Shown here in pieces: positions 1-13,349 of a stretch of 64,000 bases of DNA. The notes beneath the pieces are model-generated. The model was not told where the DNA came from. It searched no databases and was given only the letters and a program-made list of their open reading frames with translations. Source of the stretch: Sphingomonas faeni (GTDB lineage: Bacteria; Pseudomonadota; Alphaproteobacteria; Sphingomonadales; Sphingomonadaceae); the NCBI RefSeq assembly GCF_024273235.1, contig NZ_JANBVH010000001.1, positions 124,001 to 188,000 of the forward strand, given 5' to 3'. How positions within the stretch are numbered: position 1 is the first letter of the stretch; each line of letters starts with the position of its first letter. The position numbers and the translations under genes were made by a program.

Positions 1-2234
1 GCGCCAAGCGCGTCTATTATCTCAGCCTCGAATTCCTGATCGGCCGGCTGCTGCGCGACGCAGTGACCAACCTCCAGCGCAACGACGAGGTCACGCGCGC
101 CCTCGCCTTGCACGGCGTCGACCTCGCCGAACTGGAGGAGATCGAACCCGACGCGGCGCTCGGCAATGGCGGGCTTGGCCGTTTGGCCGCGTGCTTCATG
201 GAAAGCATGGCGAGCCTCGCGCTGCCGGCTTACGGCTATGGCATCCGCTACGTGAACGGCATGTTCCGCCAGCGGATCGACGATGGCTGGCAGGTCGAGA
301 TGCCCGAGAACTGGCTCGCGCACGGCAACCCCTGGGAGTTCGAACGCCGCGAGAGCGCCTATTTCGTCGGCTTCGGCGGTGAAGTAACGGCATCTGACAG
401 CGGCCAAATCCACTGGAGCCCGTCCGAGGCGGTCGAGGCGACCGCCGTCGACACCCCCGTCGTCGGCTGGCGCGGCAAGCACGTCAATACGCTCCGCCTG
501 TGGACCGCCCGCGCGTTCGATCCGATCAAGCTAGACCGCTTCAACGCCGGCGATTTCACCGGCGCGCTGGCGGATCAGTTGCGCGCGGAAACGCTCACCC
601 GCGTCCTCTACCCCAACGACTCCACCGCCGCCGGCCAGGAACTCCGCCTGCGTCAGGAGTATTTCTTCTCGTCCGCGTCGATCCAGGACATCGTCCGCCG
701 CCACATCCAGTATTTCGGCGACATCCGCACGCTGCCCGACAAGGCCGCGATCCAGCTCAACGACACGCACCCCGCGGTGTCGGTCGCCGAACTCATGCGG
801 CTGCTGATCGACCACCACGAGTTCGACTTCGACGAGGCGTGGAAGATCACCCGCGCCACCTTCGGCTACACCAACCACACATTGCTCCCCGAGGCGCTGG
901 AGAGCTGGCCGCTGCCGCTGTTCGAACGCCTGCTCCCGCGGCACATGCAGATCGTCTACGCGATCAACGCCAAACTGTTGCGCGAGGCGCGCAGCACGGA
1001 CGGTATCGACGACCGCGCGATCGCCGCGATCAGCCTGATCGACGAGGGCGGCGAGCGGCGCGTGCGGATGGCGAATCTCGCCTTTGCCGGCTCGCACAGC
1101 GTCAACGGCGTCGCCGCGCTCCACACGCAGCTGATGAAGAAGACGGTCTTCGCCGATCTCCACAGGCTGTATCCAACCCGGATCAACAACAAAACGAATG
1201 GCATCACGCCGCGCCGCTGGCTCCAGCAATGCAACCCAGGCCTGACCGCGCTGATCCGCGACGCGATCGGCGACGGCTTCCTCGACGATGCCGAAAAGCT
1301 CGTCGATCTCGATGTTTTTGCCGAGGATTCCGCGTTCAGGGAGCGGTTTGCGGTGGTGAAGCGTTCGAACAAGGTGGCACTGGCAAATCACATCAAGGAG
1401 AGCATGGGGCTCCGCGTCGACCCGGACGCGATGTTCGACGTGCAAATCAAGCGCATCCACGAATATAAGCGCCAGCTGCTCAACATCATCGAGACGGTCG
1501 CGCTCTACGACCAGATCCGCAGCCATCCCGAACGCAACTGGACGCCGCGCGTGAAACTGTTCGCGGGCAAGGCTGCGTCGAGCTACCACAACGCGAAGCT
1601 CGTCATAAAACTGGCGAACGACGTCGCGCGCCGGATCAACGCGGATCCGTCGGTCGGTGGCCTGCTGAAGGTCGCGTTCCTGCCCAATTACAACGTGTCG
1701 CTGGCGGAGAAGATCATCCCCGCCGCCGACCTGAGCGAACAGATCTCGACTGCCGGACTCGAAGCGTCGGGCACGGGCAACATGAAGTTCGCGATGAACG
1801 GCGCGCTGACGATCGGCACGCTCGACGGCGCGAACATCGAGATCAAGGACCGCGTCGGCGACGACAACATCTTCATTTTCGGCATGACCGCGGACGAGGT
1901 CGAGGCGAAGCGCGCCAACGGCTACGATCCGCGCGCCGTAATCGACGGCTCGAACGAACTGCGCCAGGCGGTGTCGGCGATCGCGTCCGGCGTGTTTTCG
2001 CCCGACGACAAGACGCGCTACGCCGGCTTGATGGGCGGGCTGTACGAGGGCGACTGGTTCATGCTCGCCGCCGATTTCGACAGCTATGCCAACGCCCAGC
2101 GTGCCGTCGACGCGCGCTGGAACGACCGCGATGCGTGGGTCGCCTCGACCGTCCGCAACGTCGCGCGCGTCGGCTGGTTCTCGTCCGACCGCACGATCCG
2201 CGAATATGCGCGCGAGATCTGGACGGTGATGTGA
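1..2234 (+). CDS. glgP: Glycogen phosphorylase, 5' end outside window
   Basis: Releases glucose 1-phosphate from glycogen in the cytoplasm, using pyridoxal phosphate (PLP). The frame is open from base 3, before the first ATG/GTG, and reads KRVYYLSLEFLIGRLL, the conserved N-terminal part of the family. About 743 residues are visible against a usual 800-830, so roughly 75 N-terminal residues lie upstream. The PLP-lysine region is present near the C-terminus (GTGNMKFAMNGAL, encoded near 1775-1805), as is the KRIHEYKRQLLN segment. The stop overlaps the glgB start by 4 bases (GTGA), which suggests translational coupling. It begins the visible glg operon; whether it is the first gene cannot be seen. 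Confidence 0.96.
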   Translation, partial: AKRVYYLSLEFLIGRLLRDAVTNLQRNDEVTRALALHGVDLAELEEIEPDAALGNGGLGRLAACFMESMASLALPAYGYGIRYVNGMFRQRIDDGWQVEMPENWLAHGNPWEFERRESAYFVGFGGEVTASDSGQIHWSPSEAVEATAVDTPVVGWRGKHVNTLRLWTARAFDPIKLDRFNAGDFTGALADQLRAETLTRVLYPNDSTAAGQELRLRQEYFFSSASIQDIVRRHIQYFGDIRTLPDKAAIQLNDTHPAVSVAELMRLLIDHHEFDFDEAWKITRATFGYTNHTLLPEALESWPLPLFERLLPRHMQIVYAINAKLLREARSTDGIDDRAIAAISLIDEGGERRVRMANLAFAGSHSVNGVAALHTQLMKKTVFADLHRLYPTRINNKTNGITPRRWLQQCNPGLTALIRDAIGDGFLDDAEKLVDLDVFAEDSAFRERFAVVKRSNKVALANHIKESMGLRVDPDAMFDVQIKRIHEYKRQLLNIIETVALYDQIRSHPERNWTPRVKLFAGKAASSYHNAKLVIKLANDVARRINADPSVGGLLKVAFLPNYNVSLAEKIIPAADLSEQISTAGLEASGTGNMKFAMNGALTIGTLDGANIEIKDRVGDDNIFIFGMTADEVEAKRANGYDPRAVIDGSNELRQAVSAIASGVFSPDDKTRYAGLMGGLYEGDWFMLAADFDSYANAQRAVDARWNDRDAWVASTVRNVARVGWFSSDRTIREYAREIWTVM

Positions 2235-4393
2235 AGCCACCCGAAGGCGCCATTGTTGCCCTCCTCGAAGGGCGTCACGACGACCCTTTCTCGCTGCTCG
2301 GCGTCCACAAAGGCCCGACCGGTGTGTTCGCGCGCGTCTGGCTGCCCGGCGCGGACAAGGCGGAGGCACACGCGCTCGACGGCACGACGCTCGGCACTCT
2401 CCCCCGGATCGACGACCGCGGCCTGTTCGAAGGGCCGATCGAAGGTGACCCGCAACCGGTGAAATACCATGCCGAGGCGGGCGATACCTCGTGGTGGGTC
2501 ACCGACCCGTACAGCTTTGGCCCCGTCCTCGGCCCGATCGACGACCTGCTGATGGCGGAGGGGACGCATCACCGCCTCCACGACAAGATGGGCGCGCACC
2601 TCATCGAGCATGAGGGCGCGCACGGCGTCCATTTCGCGCTCTGGGCCCCCAATGCGCAGCGCGTGTCGGTGGTCGGCGACTTCAACGACTGGGACGGCCG
2701 CCGCCACGCGATGCGCAAGCGCGGCGACGTCGGCGTGTGGGAAATCTTCATCCCCGACATCGCCGAATACCGCGCGTACAAGTTCGAGATCGTCGGCCCC
2801 GACGGCAAGCTACAACCACTCAAGGCCGACCCGTTCGCGTTCGCGAGCGAACTCCGCCCTGCCAACGCCTCGATCACGCGGAAACTCGGGCACGAGTGGG
2901 CCGACACCGATCACCGCAAGCATTGGTCCTCGGTCGATCCCCGCCGCGTGCCGGTCAGCATCTACGAAGTCCACGCCGGATCGTGGGACCGCGACGCCGA
3001 TGGCTGGTTCCTGACCTGGGACGCGCTCGCCGACCGACTGATTCCCTACGTCGTCGAGATGGGCTTCACGCACATCGAATTCCTGCCGATCAGCGAACAC
3101 CCGTACGACCCGAGCTGGGGCTACCAGACCACCGGGCTCTACGCGCCGTCAGCCCGCTTCGGCGACGTCGATGGGTTCGCGCGGTTCGTCGACGGCGCGC
3201 ATCTGGCGGGGATCGGCGTGCTGCTCGACTGGGTGCCCGCGCATTTCCCGACCGACGCGTTCGGGCTCGCGCATTTCGATGGCACCGCGCTGTACGAACA
3301 CGAGGACCCGCGGCTCGGCTTCCACCCCGACTGGAACACCGCGATCTACAATTTCGGCCGGCGCGAGGTCGCGTCGTTCCTCGTCAACAACGCGCTGTTC
3401 TGGGCCGAGCGCTATCATATCGACGGCCTCCGCGTGGATGCGGTCGCGTCGATGCTGTACCGCGATTACTCGCGCAAGGCCGGCGAATGGATTCCCAACG
3501 AGCAAGGCGGCCGCGAGAATTGGGAGGCCGTCGCGTTCCTCCGCGACATGAACCGCGAAATCTACGGCCAGCATCCCGGCGTCTTCACTATCGCCGAGGA
3601 ATCGACCTCATGGCCCGGCGTGTCGGCACCGGTCGGCGACGACGGCAGGAGCGGCGGACTGGGCTTCGGGTTCAAGTGGAACATGGGCTTCATGCACGAC
3701 ACGCTCCAGTACATGGCGCGCGATCCCCTGCACCGGAAACACCATCACGGCGAGATCAATTTCGGCCTCGTCTATGCGTTCAGCGAGAATTTCGTGCTGC
3801 CGCTCAGCCATGACGAGGTCGTCCACGGCAAGGGTTCGCTGCTGACCAAGATGCCCGGCGACGACTGGCAGCAATTCGCAAACTTGCGCGCCTATTACAC
3901 GTTCATGTGGGGCTATCCGGGCAAGAAGCTGCTCTTCATGGGGCAGGAATTCGCGCAACGTCGCGAGTGGTCCGAGGACCGCGCGCTCGACTGGGACCTG
4001 CGCAACGCGCGCAGCCACGAAGGCATCCGCAATCTCGTCCGCGACCTCAACACCGTCTACCGCGAGAAGCCCGCGCTCCACGCGCGCGACTGCGAGGCGG
4101 AAGGGTTCGAATGGCTGATCGCCGACGACGCCGCCAACTCGGTGTTCGCCTGGCTGCGCAAGGCCCCCGGCGCAAAGCCGGTCGCGATCATCGCCAACAT
4201 GACGCCGATCGCCCGCGCGCCCTACCGCATACCGCTGCCGCTCGACGGCCGCTGGTGCGAGATCATCAACAGCGACGCGCATGAATATTGGGGCAGTGGC
4301 CTCGGCAATCTCGGCGGCGTCGTCGCGCAGGACGGTGCGGCTTGGGTCACCTTGCCCCCGCTCGCGACGATCATGCTGGAGTTCGAAGAGTAA
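2231..4393 (+). CDS. glgB: 1,4-alpha-glucan branching enzyme
   Basis: Introduces alpha-1,6 branches into glycogen. 720 residues, normal for the family. An N-terminal CBM48/early-set region ([20 protein letters not shown]) is followed by a GH13 barrel: DWVPAHFP, the nucleophile region [12 protein letters not shown], the acid/base EESTSWPG, and [16 protein letters not shown] chose the GTG at 2231 because it gives the N-terminus [20 protein letters not shown] and a 4-base GTGA overlap with the glgP stop. The open frame extends further upstream, but that part only mirrors glgP. Second gene of the operon. Confidence 0.96.
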   Translation: MKPPEGAIVALLEGRHDDPFSLLGVHKGPTGVFARVWLPGADKAEAHALDGTTLGTLPRIDDRGLFEGPIEGDPQPVKYHAEAGDTSWWVTDPYSFGPVLGPIDDLLMAEGTHHRLHDKMGAHLIEHEGAHGVHFALWAPNAQRVSVVGDFNDWDGRRHAMRKRGDVGVWEIFIPDIAEYRAYKFEIVGPDGKLQPLKADPFAFASELRPANASITRKLGHEWADTDHRKHWSSVDPRRVPVSIYEVHAGSWDRDADGWFLTWDALADRLIPYVVEMGFTHIEFLPISEHPYDPSWGYQTTGLYAPSARFGDVDGFARFVDGAHLAGIGVLLDWVPAHFPTDAFGLAHFDGTALYEHEDPRLGFHPDWNTAIYNFGRREVASFLVNNALFWAERYHIDGLRVDAVASMLYRDYSRKAGEWIPNEQGGRENWEAVAFLRDMNREIYGQHPGVFTIAEESTSWPGVSAPVGDDGRSGGLGFGFKWNMGFMHDTLQYMARDPLHRKHHHGEINFGLVYAFSENFVLPLSHDEVVHGKGSLLTKMPGDDWQQFANLRAYYTFMWGYPGKKLLFMGQEFAQRREWSEDRALDWDLRNARSHEGIRNLVRDLNTVYREKPALHARDCEAEGFEWLIADDAANSVFAWLRKAPGAKPVAIIANMTPIARAPYRIPLPLDGRWCEIINSDAHEYWGSGLGNLGGVVAQDGAAWVTLPPLATIMLEFEE

Positions 4394-4475
4394 CGCGATC
4401 TGGCAGGCATCGGAACCAGATCGGGGTTACCGGACGTTATTAATACGACCTGATAACAGAGACTGGAGAGCGAAA

Positions 4476-5738
4476 ATGGTAGAACGGCGAGGACAGCCTC
4501 TCGCGCGCGACGCAATGGCGTACGTGCTGGCAGGCGGCCGTGGTAGCCGTTTGATGGAACTGACCGATACGCGCGCGAAACCCGCGGTGTATTTCGGCGG
4601 CAAGGCGCGGATCATCGATTTCGCGCTGTCCAACGCGATCAATTCCGGCATCCGACGGATCGGCGTCGCGACGCAGTACAAGGCGCATTCGCTGATCCGC
4701 CACCTCCAGAGCGGCTGGAACTTCCTGCGCTCCGAACGCAACGAGAGCTTCGACATCCTCCCCGCCTCGCAGCGCATCAGCGAGTTCCAATGGTACGAGG
4801 GCACCGCCGACGCGGTCTACCAGAACATCGACATCATCGAGAGCCACGCACCCGAATACATGGTCATCCTGGCGGGCGATCACATCTACAAGATGGATTA
4901 CGAGCTGATCCTCCAACAGCATTGCGAGACCGGCGCGGACGTCACCATCGCCTGCCTCGAAGTGCCGCGGATGGAGGCGGTCGCGTTCGGCGTGATGGCG
5001 GTCGACGAGCATGACAACGTCACCGACTTCGTCGAGAAACCCGCCGATCCGCCCGCCGTGCCCGGCAACCCGGACATCGCCCTGGCATCGATGGGGATCT
5101 ACGTCTTCCATACCAAATTGCTGTTCGACGAACTGCGCCGCGACGCCGAAACGCCCGGTTCCGCGCGCGATTTCGGCAAGGATATCATCCCGTACCTCGT
5201 CAAGCACGGCAAGGCGGTCGCGCACCGCTTCTCCGACAGCTGCGTGCGGTCGGGGCTCGAGGTCGAGGCCTATTGGCGCGACGTCGGTACGGTGGATGCG
5301 TATTGGGAGGCGAACATCGATCTCACCGACGTCGTGCCGAAGCTCGATCTGTACGACCGCAGCTGGCCGCTCTGGACCTATTCGGAGGTCACGCCGCCGG
5401 CGAAATTCGTCCACGCGGACGATGGTCGTCGCGGCGAGGCGGTGTCGTCGCTGGTCTCGGGCGACTGCATCATCTCGGGCTCGTCGATCCACCGCAGCCT
5501 GATCTTCACCGGCACGCGGGCGCATAGTTATTCGGTGCTCGATCAGGCGGTGATCCTCCCGCATTGCGTAATCGGTCGCGGTGCGCGCCTGTCGAAGGTG
5601 GTGGTGGATCGTGGCGTGGAAATTCCCGACGGCCTGATCGTCGGGGAAGATGCCGAGGCGGACGCTCAACGCTTCCGGAGGACGGACAGCGGCGTGGTGC
5701 TGGTGACCAAGTCCATGATCGACCGGCTGACCGCGTGA
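4476..5738 (+). CDS. glgC: Glucose-1-phosphate adenylyltransferase
   Basis: Makes ADP-glucose from glucose 1-phosphate and ATP, the committed step of glycogen synthesis. 420 residues. Seen: the nucleotidyltransferase loop [17 protein letters not shown], the product-site stretch [38 protein letters not shown], and a C-terminal left-handed beta-helix with hexapeptide-like repeats. The ATG at 4476 has GGAG at 4465-4468, 7 bases upstream; the longer in-frame start at 4281 lies inside glgB. The 82-base gap after glgB contains GGAAC (4412-4416) and CGTT (4435-4438) at 18-base spacing, one or two bases too wide for a typical EcfG promoter, so I do not claim a promoter. A family A repeat follows the stop. 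Confidence 0.96.
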   Translation: MVERRGQPLARDAMAYVLAGGRGSRLMELTDTRAKPAVYFGGKARIIDFALSNAINSGIRRIGVATQYKAHSLIRHLQSGWNFLRSERNESFDILPASQRISEFQWYEGTADAVYQNIDIIESHAPEYMVILAGDHIYKMDYELILQQHCETGADVTIACLEVPRMEAVAFGVMAVDEHDNVTDFVEKPADPPAVPGNPDIALASMGIYVFHTKLLFDELRRDAETPGSARDFGKDIIPYLVKHGKAVAHRFSDSCVRSGLEVEAYWRDVGTVDAYWEANIDLTDVVPKLDLYDRSWPLWTYSEVTPPAKFVHADDGRRGEAVSSLVSGDCIISGSSIHRSLIFTGTRAHSYSVLDQAVILPHCVIGRGARLSKVVVDRGVEIPDGLIVGEDAEADAQRFRRTDSGVVLVTKSMIDRLTA

Positions 5739-5758
5739 TTTGCTTGGCGATATCTGCC

Positions 5759-5860
5759 CCCCTCCCTGGAAGGGAGGGGTTGGGGGTGGGTCGGCCCATT
5801 GGCAGTCGGTTCGCCCGCCCCACACCGACCCACCCCCGGCCCCTCCCTTCCAGGGAGGGG
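5759..5860. repeat. Family A palindromic repeat (glgC-glgA)
   Basis: Two 36-base inverted arms (5759-5794 and 5825-5860) match at about 34 positions and enclose a 30-base interior. Each arm starts with a self-complementary CCCCTCCCTGGAAGGGAGGG and continues into a GGGGGTGGGTCGG tract. The same arms recur at 23434, 26618, 30125 and 52136. The right end carries GGGAGGGG only a few bases before an in-frame TTG (5866) of glgA. Confidence 0.9.
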
Positions 5861-5895
5861 AGCAGTTGCCCCATATCAACCGGATCGCCTCGATA

Positions 5896-8956
<3,061 letters not shown>

Positions 8957-8957
<1 letters not shown>

Positions 8958-10483
8958 TGCGGTACGGCCTGCTCGCGCTATCGACCCTGCTGGTCGCGGC
9001 ATCGCCCGCGCCGCAATCGCCTGCGCAGATGTTCGGCCCGCTCTACAAGGCGGTGCAGATGCGCGGGCTGTTCCCGGATTCGAAGACCTTCGCCGACGCG
9101 ACGCCCAAGCGGCCGGCGAAGGCGATCCTCGCCGACTATGCGAAATGCCGCTGCGACGCAGAGCCCGCGCTGCGCCGGTTTGTCGCGGCGAATTTCACGA
9201 TCCCGACCACGCCCGCCGCGCCGCCATCGGCCGAGCGGCTGACGCTGAAGGCGCACATCGACGCGCTCTGGCCGCAATTGACGCGCACGCAGACGAGCGT
9301 CCCCGCCGGCTCCTCCGCGCTGACCCTGCCGAGGCGCTACGTCGTCCCCGGCGGCCGTTTCCGCGAGATGTATTACTGGGACAGCTATTTCACGCTGCTC
9401 GGCGTCCAGCGCTCCGGACGGCAGGATCTGGTCGAGGACATGGTGGTCGATTTCGGCAGCCTGATCGACCGCTACGGCCATATCCCCAACGGCACGCGCA
9501 CCTACTATCTCAGCCGCTCGCAACCGCCGTTCTTCTACCTGATCGCCGGCCTGTCGCGCGATCCCAGGACGCTCGCAACCCGTAACCGCCAGCTTCGCGC
9601 CGAACACGCATTCTGGATGGCCGGCGCCGAGACGCTGAAGCCCGGCCAGCAATCGCGCCGCGCCGTCCGCCTGCCCGACGGGGCGCTGCTCAACCGCTAC
9701 TGGGACGACCGCGACGATCCCCGCGACGAGAGTTATCGCGAGGACGCCGAGCTCGCCGACCGCACGCCGTCGCGCAACCGCGGCGAGCTCTTCCGCGACC
9801 TGAGGGCGGCGGCGGAAAGCGGCTGGGACTTCTCGTCGCGCTGGCTGGCCGACGGGCGCACGCTCGCGACGATCCGCACCACCCGGTTCGCACCGGTCGA
9901 TCTCAACAGCCTGATGGTCGGCATGGAGCAGGCGATCGCCGCCAACTGCCGCACGCTCGGCGACACCGCATGCGCAACGTCTTACACCGCCCGAGCGACC
10001 GCGCGCGCTGCCGCGATCCGCCAGCATCTGTGGAACGGCCGCTTCTTCGCCGACTACGACCTCGACACCAACCGCGCGAACGACTTCGCCAGCGCCGCGA
10101 TGGCGTTCCCGCTGTTCGCCAAGGTCGCCACGCCCGATCAGGCCAAGGCGACCGCCACCGCACTCCGCCCGGCCGTCGGCGAAGGCGGCCTGCGCACGAC
10201 GCTGATCGGCAGCGGCCAGCAATGGGACGACCCGAACGGCTGGGCACCACTCCAATGGATCGCGATCCAGGGCTTGCGCGGCTACGGCGAGACCGCGCTT
10301 GCGGACCGGATCACCAAGGCCTGGCTCGCCTCGGTCGATCGCGAATATCAGGCGAGCGGCAAGCTGCTGGAGAAATACGACGTGGTCGAGCGCAAGCCCG
10401 GCGGCGGCGGCGAATATCCCAACCAGGATGGCTTCGGCTGGACCAATGGGGTCACGCGCGCGCTGATGGCGGATCGCCCGTGA
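8957..10483 (+). CDS. treA: Exported trehalase, glycoside hydrolase family 37
   Basis: Hydrolyses trehalose to two glucose molecules, probably in the periplasm: the N-terminus MRYGLLALSTLLVAASPAPQ looks like a signal peptide. 508 residues. Both GH37 signatures are visible: PGGRFREMYYWDSYF and QQWDDPNGWAPLQW. ESGWDFSSRW carries the expected catalytic aspartate, and GGGGEYPNQDGFGWTNGV contains the glycine-rich lid. It overlaps pgm by one base and the next gene by four (GTGA). An exported trehalase as part of a glycogen operon is unusual; cytoplasmic glucose would need a kinase not seen here. Confidence 0.93.
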
Positions 10484-11313
10484 CGCGGCGCCGCCGCAGC
10501 GCGCTGTACATGCCCGCGTCGAATGGTCGGGCGATCGCCAAGGCACGGACGCTCGATTGCGACGTCGTCATTCTCGACCTGGAGGATGCGGTCGCGCCGG
10601 ACGAGAAGGCCGCTGCGCGTGACCGGGTCATCGACGCAGTGCGCGAAGGCGGGTTCGGCGCGCGTGAGCTTGTCGTGCGGATCAACGGCCTCGGCACGCC
10701 GTGGTACGCGGACGACGTCGCTGCGGTCCGCGGCATGGGCGTCGACGCCGTGCTCGTACCCAAAGTGGCCTACCCGTCCGATCTGGAGGCAATCCGCACG
10801 TCGCTGGGCGAAGCGGGCCCGCCGATCTGGGCGATGATCGAGACCTGTGCCGCGATCCTGTCACTCCCTGCGCTGTCGCAAGCGGCTTGGGGGTCGCGGC
10901 TGACGGCGCTGATCGCGGGTACCAACGATCTGGCCAAGGACATGCGGTGTCGTCTCGGGCCGGATCGCATGCCGCTGATCCCCGCGCTCACGGCAACCGT
11001 CATGGCCGCGCGGGCAGCGGGGATCGTGGCGCTGGACGGCGTGTGCAACGCGCTCGACGACCCGGCGCGGTTTGGCGCGGAATGCGCGCAGGGGGCGATG
11101 CTGGGGTTCGAGGGGAAGACGCTGATCCATCCGTCGCAGATCGACGCGGCGAACGCGGGTTTCGGTCCCAGCGAGGACGAACTGGCGTGGGCGCGGGCGA
11201 TCGTGGCGGCATTTGCCAGGCCGGAGAATGCCGACAAGGGCGCGATCCGGCTGGATGGCCAAATGGTCGAGCGGCTGCATCTGGCCGAGGCGGAAGCGGT
11301 GCTGACCCGCTGA
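10480..11313 (+). CDS. CitE-like / HpcH-HpaI family lyase
   Basis: Member of the citrate lyase beta-subunit-like family (TIM barrel, Mg-dependent cleavage or hydrolysis of acyl-CoA esters). 277 residues. Seen: RSALYMPASNGRAIAKA, DVVILDLEDAVAPDEKAAAR, the acidic IWAMIETCAAI, and the C-terminal GKTLIHPSQI. The GTG start at 10480 overlaps the trehalase stop (GTGA). No citrate lyase alpha or gamma subunit is nearby, so it is probably a stand-alone member such as a (3S)-malyl- or citramalyl-CoA enzyme; the substrate is unknown. Its link to glycogen metabolism is unclear; co-transcription is inferred from overlap only. Confidence 0.88.
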   Translation: MTRRRRSALYMPASNGRAIAKARTLDCDVVILDLEDAVAPDEKAAARDRVIDAVREGGFGARELVVRINGLGTPWYADDVAAVRGMGVDAVLVPKVAYPSDLEAIRTSLGEAGPPIWAMIETCAAILSLPALSQAAWGSRLTALIAGTNDLAKDMRCRLGPDRMPLIPALTATVMAARAAGIVALDGVCNALDDPARFGAECAQGAMLGFEGKTLIHPSQIDAANAGFGPSEDELAWARAIVAAFARPENADKGAIRLDGQMVERLHLAEAEAVLTR

Positions 11314-11317
11314 GGGA

Positions 11318-11450
11318 GACTTCGATCCTCCCCTGCAAGGGGAGGTGGCTGGCGCTTGCCAGACGGAGGGGTGAAACCCTGTCGACAGCGCGATACCCCT
11401 CCGTCAGTCCTGCGGACTGCCACCTCCCCTTGCAGGGGAGGATCGAAGTC
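11318..11450. repeat. Family B palindromic repeat
   Basis: A 133-base unit right after the lyase stop. Its ends are perfect inverted copies (GACTTCGATCCTCCCCTGCA at the left, its complement at the right). Inside each arm is a GC-rich stem ending in GGAGGTGG, followed by a CAGACGGAGGGG segment repeated inverted. Related units occur at 23636 and 23844. It lies between convergent genes and may also end transcription, although it has no T-run. Confidence 0.88.
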
Positions 11451-11454
11451 TTGG

Positions 11455-11748
11455 CTAGCCGTTTGCCTTCTTCCGTCGGGTCTCCCAACCCTTCTTCGCC
11501 GCAGCGGACTTCGCCGCATCGCTACGCCCCGCCGCCTGCTTCCCGCCACTCCGCGCAGACGCCTGCATATCGGGCTTGCCGCGACCCGAGCCGGACTTGT
11601 TACCCCCGCCCGAATCCTTGTTCACCGTAGCCCAGGCCCGTGCTTCGGCTTCAGGCTCCGGAACACCCTTAGCCGCATAGCCGTCCGCGATATGCGCGGC
11701 CTTGCGCTTCTGCTTGTCGGTGTACGCGTCCTTGTCGCCCTGTGGCAT
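11455..11748 (-). CDS. KGG-type small basic protein
   Basis: 97 residues, hydrophilic, rich in Lys, Gly, Ser and Ala. The N-terminus MPQGDKDAYTDKQKRKAAHI, followed by RAWATVNKDSGGG, matches a small family common in Alphaproteobacteria and often labelled plasmid stabilisation protein without experimental support. The C-terminal half has KGG-like repeats (GRSDAAKSAAAKKGWETRRKK). The start has AGGAGA about 7 bases upstream. Stress or DNA-binding roles are possible but not shown. It lies downstream of the mla operon on the same strand. Confidence 0.75.
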   Translation of the reverse strand: MPQGDKDAYTDKQKRKAAHIADGYAAKGVPEPEAEARAWATVNKDSGGGNKSGSGRGKPDMQASARSGGKQAAGRSDAAKSAAAKKGWETRRKKANG

Positions 11749-11796
11749 CGCCGCTCTCCTCGTCAGAGAGCGTCAACGCTCAAAGCAACGGGTCGT

Positions 11797-12378
11797 TCAG
11801 CGGCCGATCCAGTCCGCCACTTCGGTTGCGACCTGATTGGCCGCCTGGTTGATCCCGGCCGCAGCCGACGTCGCATCGATCGCCGACACCGGCACCCGCG
11901 CCTCGAAGCGGCGCTTCTCGACCGACGTCTTGCCCGCGCGCATCAGCGACGCGTCGTACGTCACGACCGCCTCGCGAGTCGTCGCATCGAGCCCGAACGA
12001 CCGCAGCTCGCCGCCGAGCAGACCGCCCGGGTCGCCGATCGACTGCGCCGTCGACAGCACGACCAGCCCGGTCCGCGACGAGACCGTATCCGACACCAGC
12101 CGTGCGAACAGGCGCGCCGGCGGCTCCGCCCATTGCGCATCGGTGACGTACGCGATCGAGGTCGGCGTCGCCTGCACGGGCACGCGCGCGGTCGCGAGCG
12201 ACTGCGGCACGACCGGCGTCTGAATCGTGATCGACTTGGCGGTCGCCGAATCCTGGTTCTGGCCGACCGGCACCGACGAAACGCTCGTCAGAGTCAGCAG
12301 CGTGGGCGGCGGTTTCGCGCCGAAGCTGATGCACCCGGCGAGTGGCAGCATCGCGATCAGGATGAGCGGTGTCTTCAT
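11797..12378 (-). CDS. ABC-type transport auxiliary lipoprotein (PqiC/Mla-associated)
   Basis: Outer-membrane-type lipoprotein of the ABC-type transport auxiliary family that accompanies MCE transporters. The 193-residue form starts MKTPLILIAMLPLAGCISFG, with lipobox LAGC at the predicted cleavage site. I chose ATG 12378 because it gives a clean signal peptide and has GAGG 6 bases upstream. A GTG at 12390, overlapping the mlaD stop by 4 bases, would add four residues. It is the last gene of mlaE-mlaF-mlaD-lipoprotein and probably receives or contacts lipid at the outer membrane; that role is inferred from family context. Confidence 0.85.
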   Translation of the reverse strand: MKTPLILIAMLPLAGCISFGAKPPPTLLTLTSVSSVPVGQNQDSATAKSITIQTPVVPQSLATARVPVQATPTSIAYVTDAQWAEPPARLFARLVSDTVSSRTGLVVLSTAQSIGDPGGLLGGELRSFGLDATTREAVVTYDASLMRAGKTSVEKRRFEARVPVSAIDATSAAAGINQAANQVATEVADWIGR

Positions 12379-12386
12379 GGCGTGCC

Positions 12387-13349
12387 TCACTTACCCTTGT
12401 AATCCGGGAGCTTCTGCTGCCCGATCAGCGAACTCGCACCCTGCTGATCGACCTTCTCGGCGACCGACGACAATGCCGCCGCAGTCGTCCGCAGGTCGTG
12501 GACCAGACGGTTGGCCTCGGGGATGGTCGTCTTCGAGAACGCCTGCAAGCCCGGCCGCGCATCGCCGATCGCGGCGTTGAGCGTGTCGGCGCTCTGCTGC
12601 GCGGAGGTGATCGCCTTGTTCAGGTTCGCCATCGCCGGCTTGACCTCCTCGGACAGGACGCCGTTGGTGGTCTTGGCGAGCACGCCGAACTGCTGCGCGG
12701 CATCGCCCGCCTGCTGGATCGCGACGCGGGTCTGCGCGAGCGTCGCGGCGATCTCGGGACCACGATCGGCGAGCGCATCGGTCAGCCGGTTGGTATTCTC
12801 GAGGATGCCGGCGATCGACGCCTGGTTGCGGTCGGTCAGCAAGCCCGTAAGACGCTCGGTCAGCGTCGACAGGCGCTCGAGCAACTGCGGTGCCGAGTTC
12901 AGGATCGCGCCCAGGCCACCCTGCTTGGTCGGGATGACCGGCACGCCGTACGGGCAAGGCTGGCCGTTGACGTCGGGGCACGAGACCGGCGGCGCACCCT
13001 TGCGCGCACCATCGAGCGAGACCTGGCTGACGCCGGTGAAACCGACGCCCGAGATCGACGCGGTCGTGCCCTGCAGCACCGGCGTCTCGTCGTTGACGCT
13101 GATCCGGACGCGGACGAACTGCGGATCGTTCTTCCACAGCGAGATCGTCTTCACCTGCCCCGACGGCACGCCCGAGAACACGACGGCAGAGCCGCGCGCG
13201 AGCCCGTCGACCGACTGGCGGAAGAAGATGTCGTATTCCTTCTCTTCCTTGCCGCCCAGCCGCGCGATCCACACGGTGAACAGCGCCAGCAGCGCCAGCA
13301 GGATCAGCACGACGGCGCCGACTAGGACGTGGTTCGAACGGGTTTCCAT
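12387..13349 (-). CDS. mlaD: MCE-domain substrate-binding protein MlaD
   Basis: Periplasmic lipid-binding subunit anchored by one membrane helix (residues about 7-29, HVLVGAVVLILLALLALFTV). An MCE domain follows, roughly residues 38-115, with YDIFFRQSVDGLARGSAVVF and SGVPSGQVKTI. The long C-terminal half is predicted helical and Ala/Gln/Leu-rich, as in extended MCE proteins that form tunnels. The ATG overlaps the mlaF stop by one base (TGATG). 320 residues, longer than E. coli MlaD, which is normal for alphaproteobacterial members. Confidence 0.92.
   Translation of the reverse strand: METRSNHVLVGAVVLILLALLALFTVWIARLGGKEEKEYDIFFRQSVDGLARGSAVVFSGVPSGQVKTISLWKNDPQFVRVRISVNDETPVLQGTTASISGVGFTGVSQVSLDGARKGAPPVSCPDVNGQPCPYGVPVIPTKQGGLGAILNSAPQLLERLSTLTERLTGLLTDRNQASIAGILENTNRLTDALADRGPEIAATLAQTRVAIQQAGDAAQQFGVLAKTTNGVLSEEVKPAMANLNKAITSAQQSADTLNAAIGDARPGLQAFSKTTIPEANRLVHDLRTTAAALSSVAEKVDQQGASSLIGQQKLPDYKGK

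Noticed and set aside
531..2369. Long minus-strand open frame (612 codons) opposite glgP
   Set aside because: It is the mirror of a high-GC gene: its composition is Arg/Ala/Val-rich without domain features, and the plus strand encodes an intact phosphorylase.
4412..4438. EcfG-like promoter before glgC
   Set aside because: GGAAC and CGTT are present, but the spacing is 18 bases instead of 16-17, and glgC probably shares the upstream transcript.
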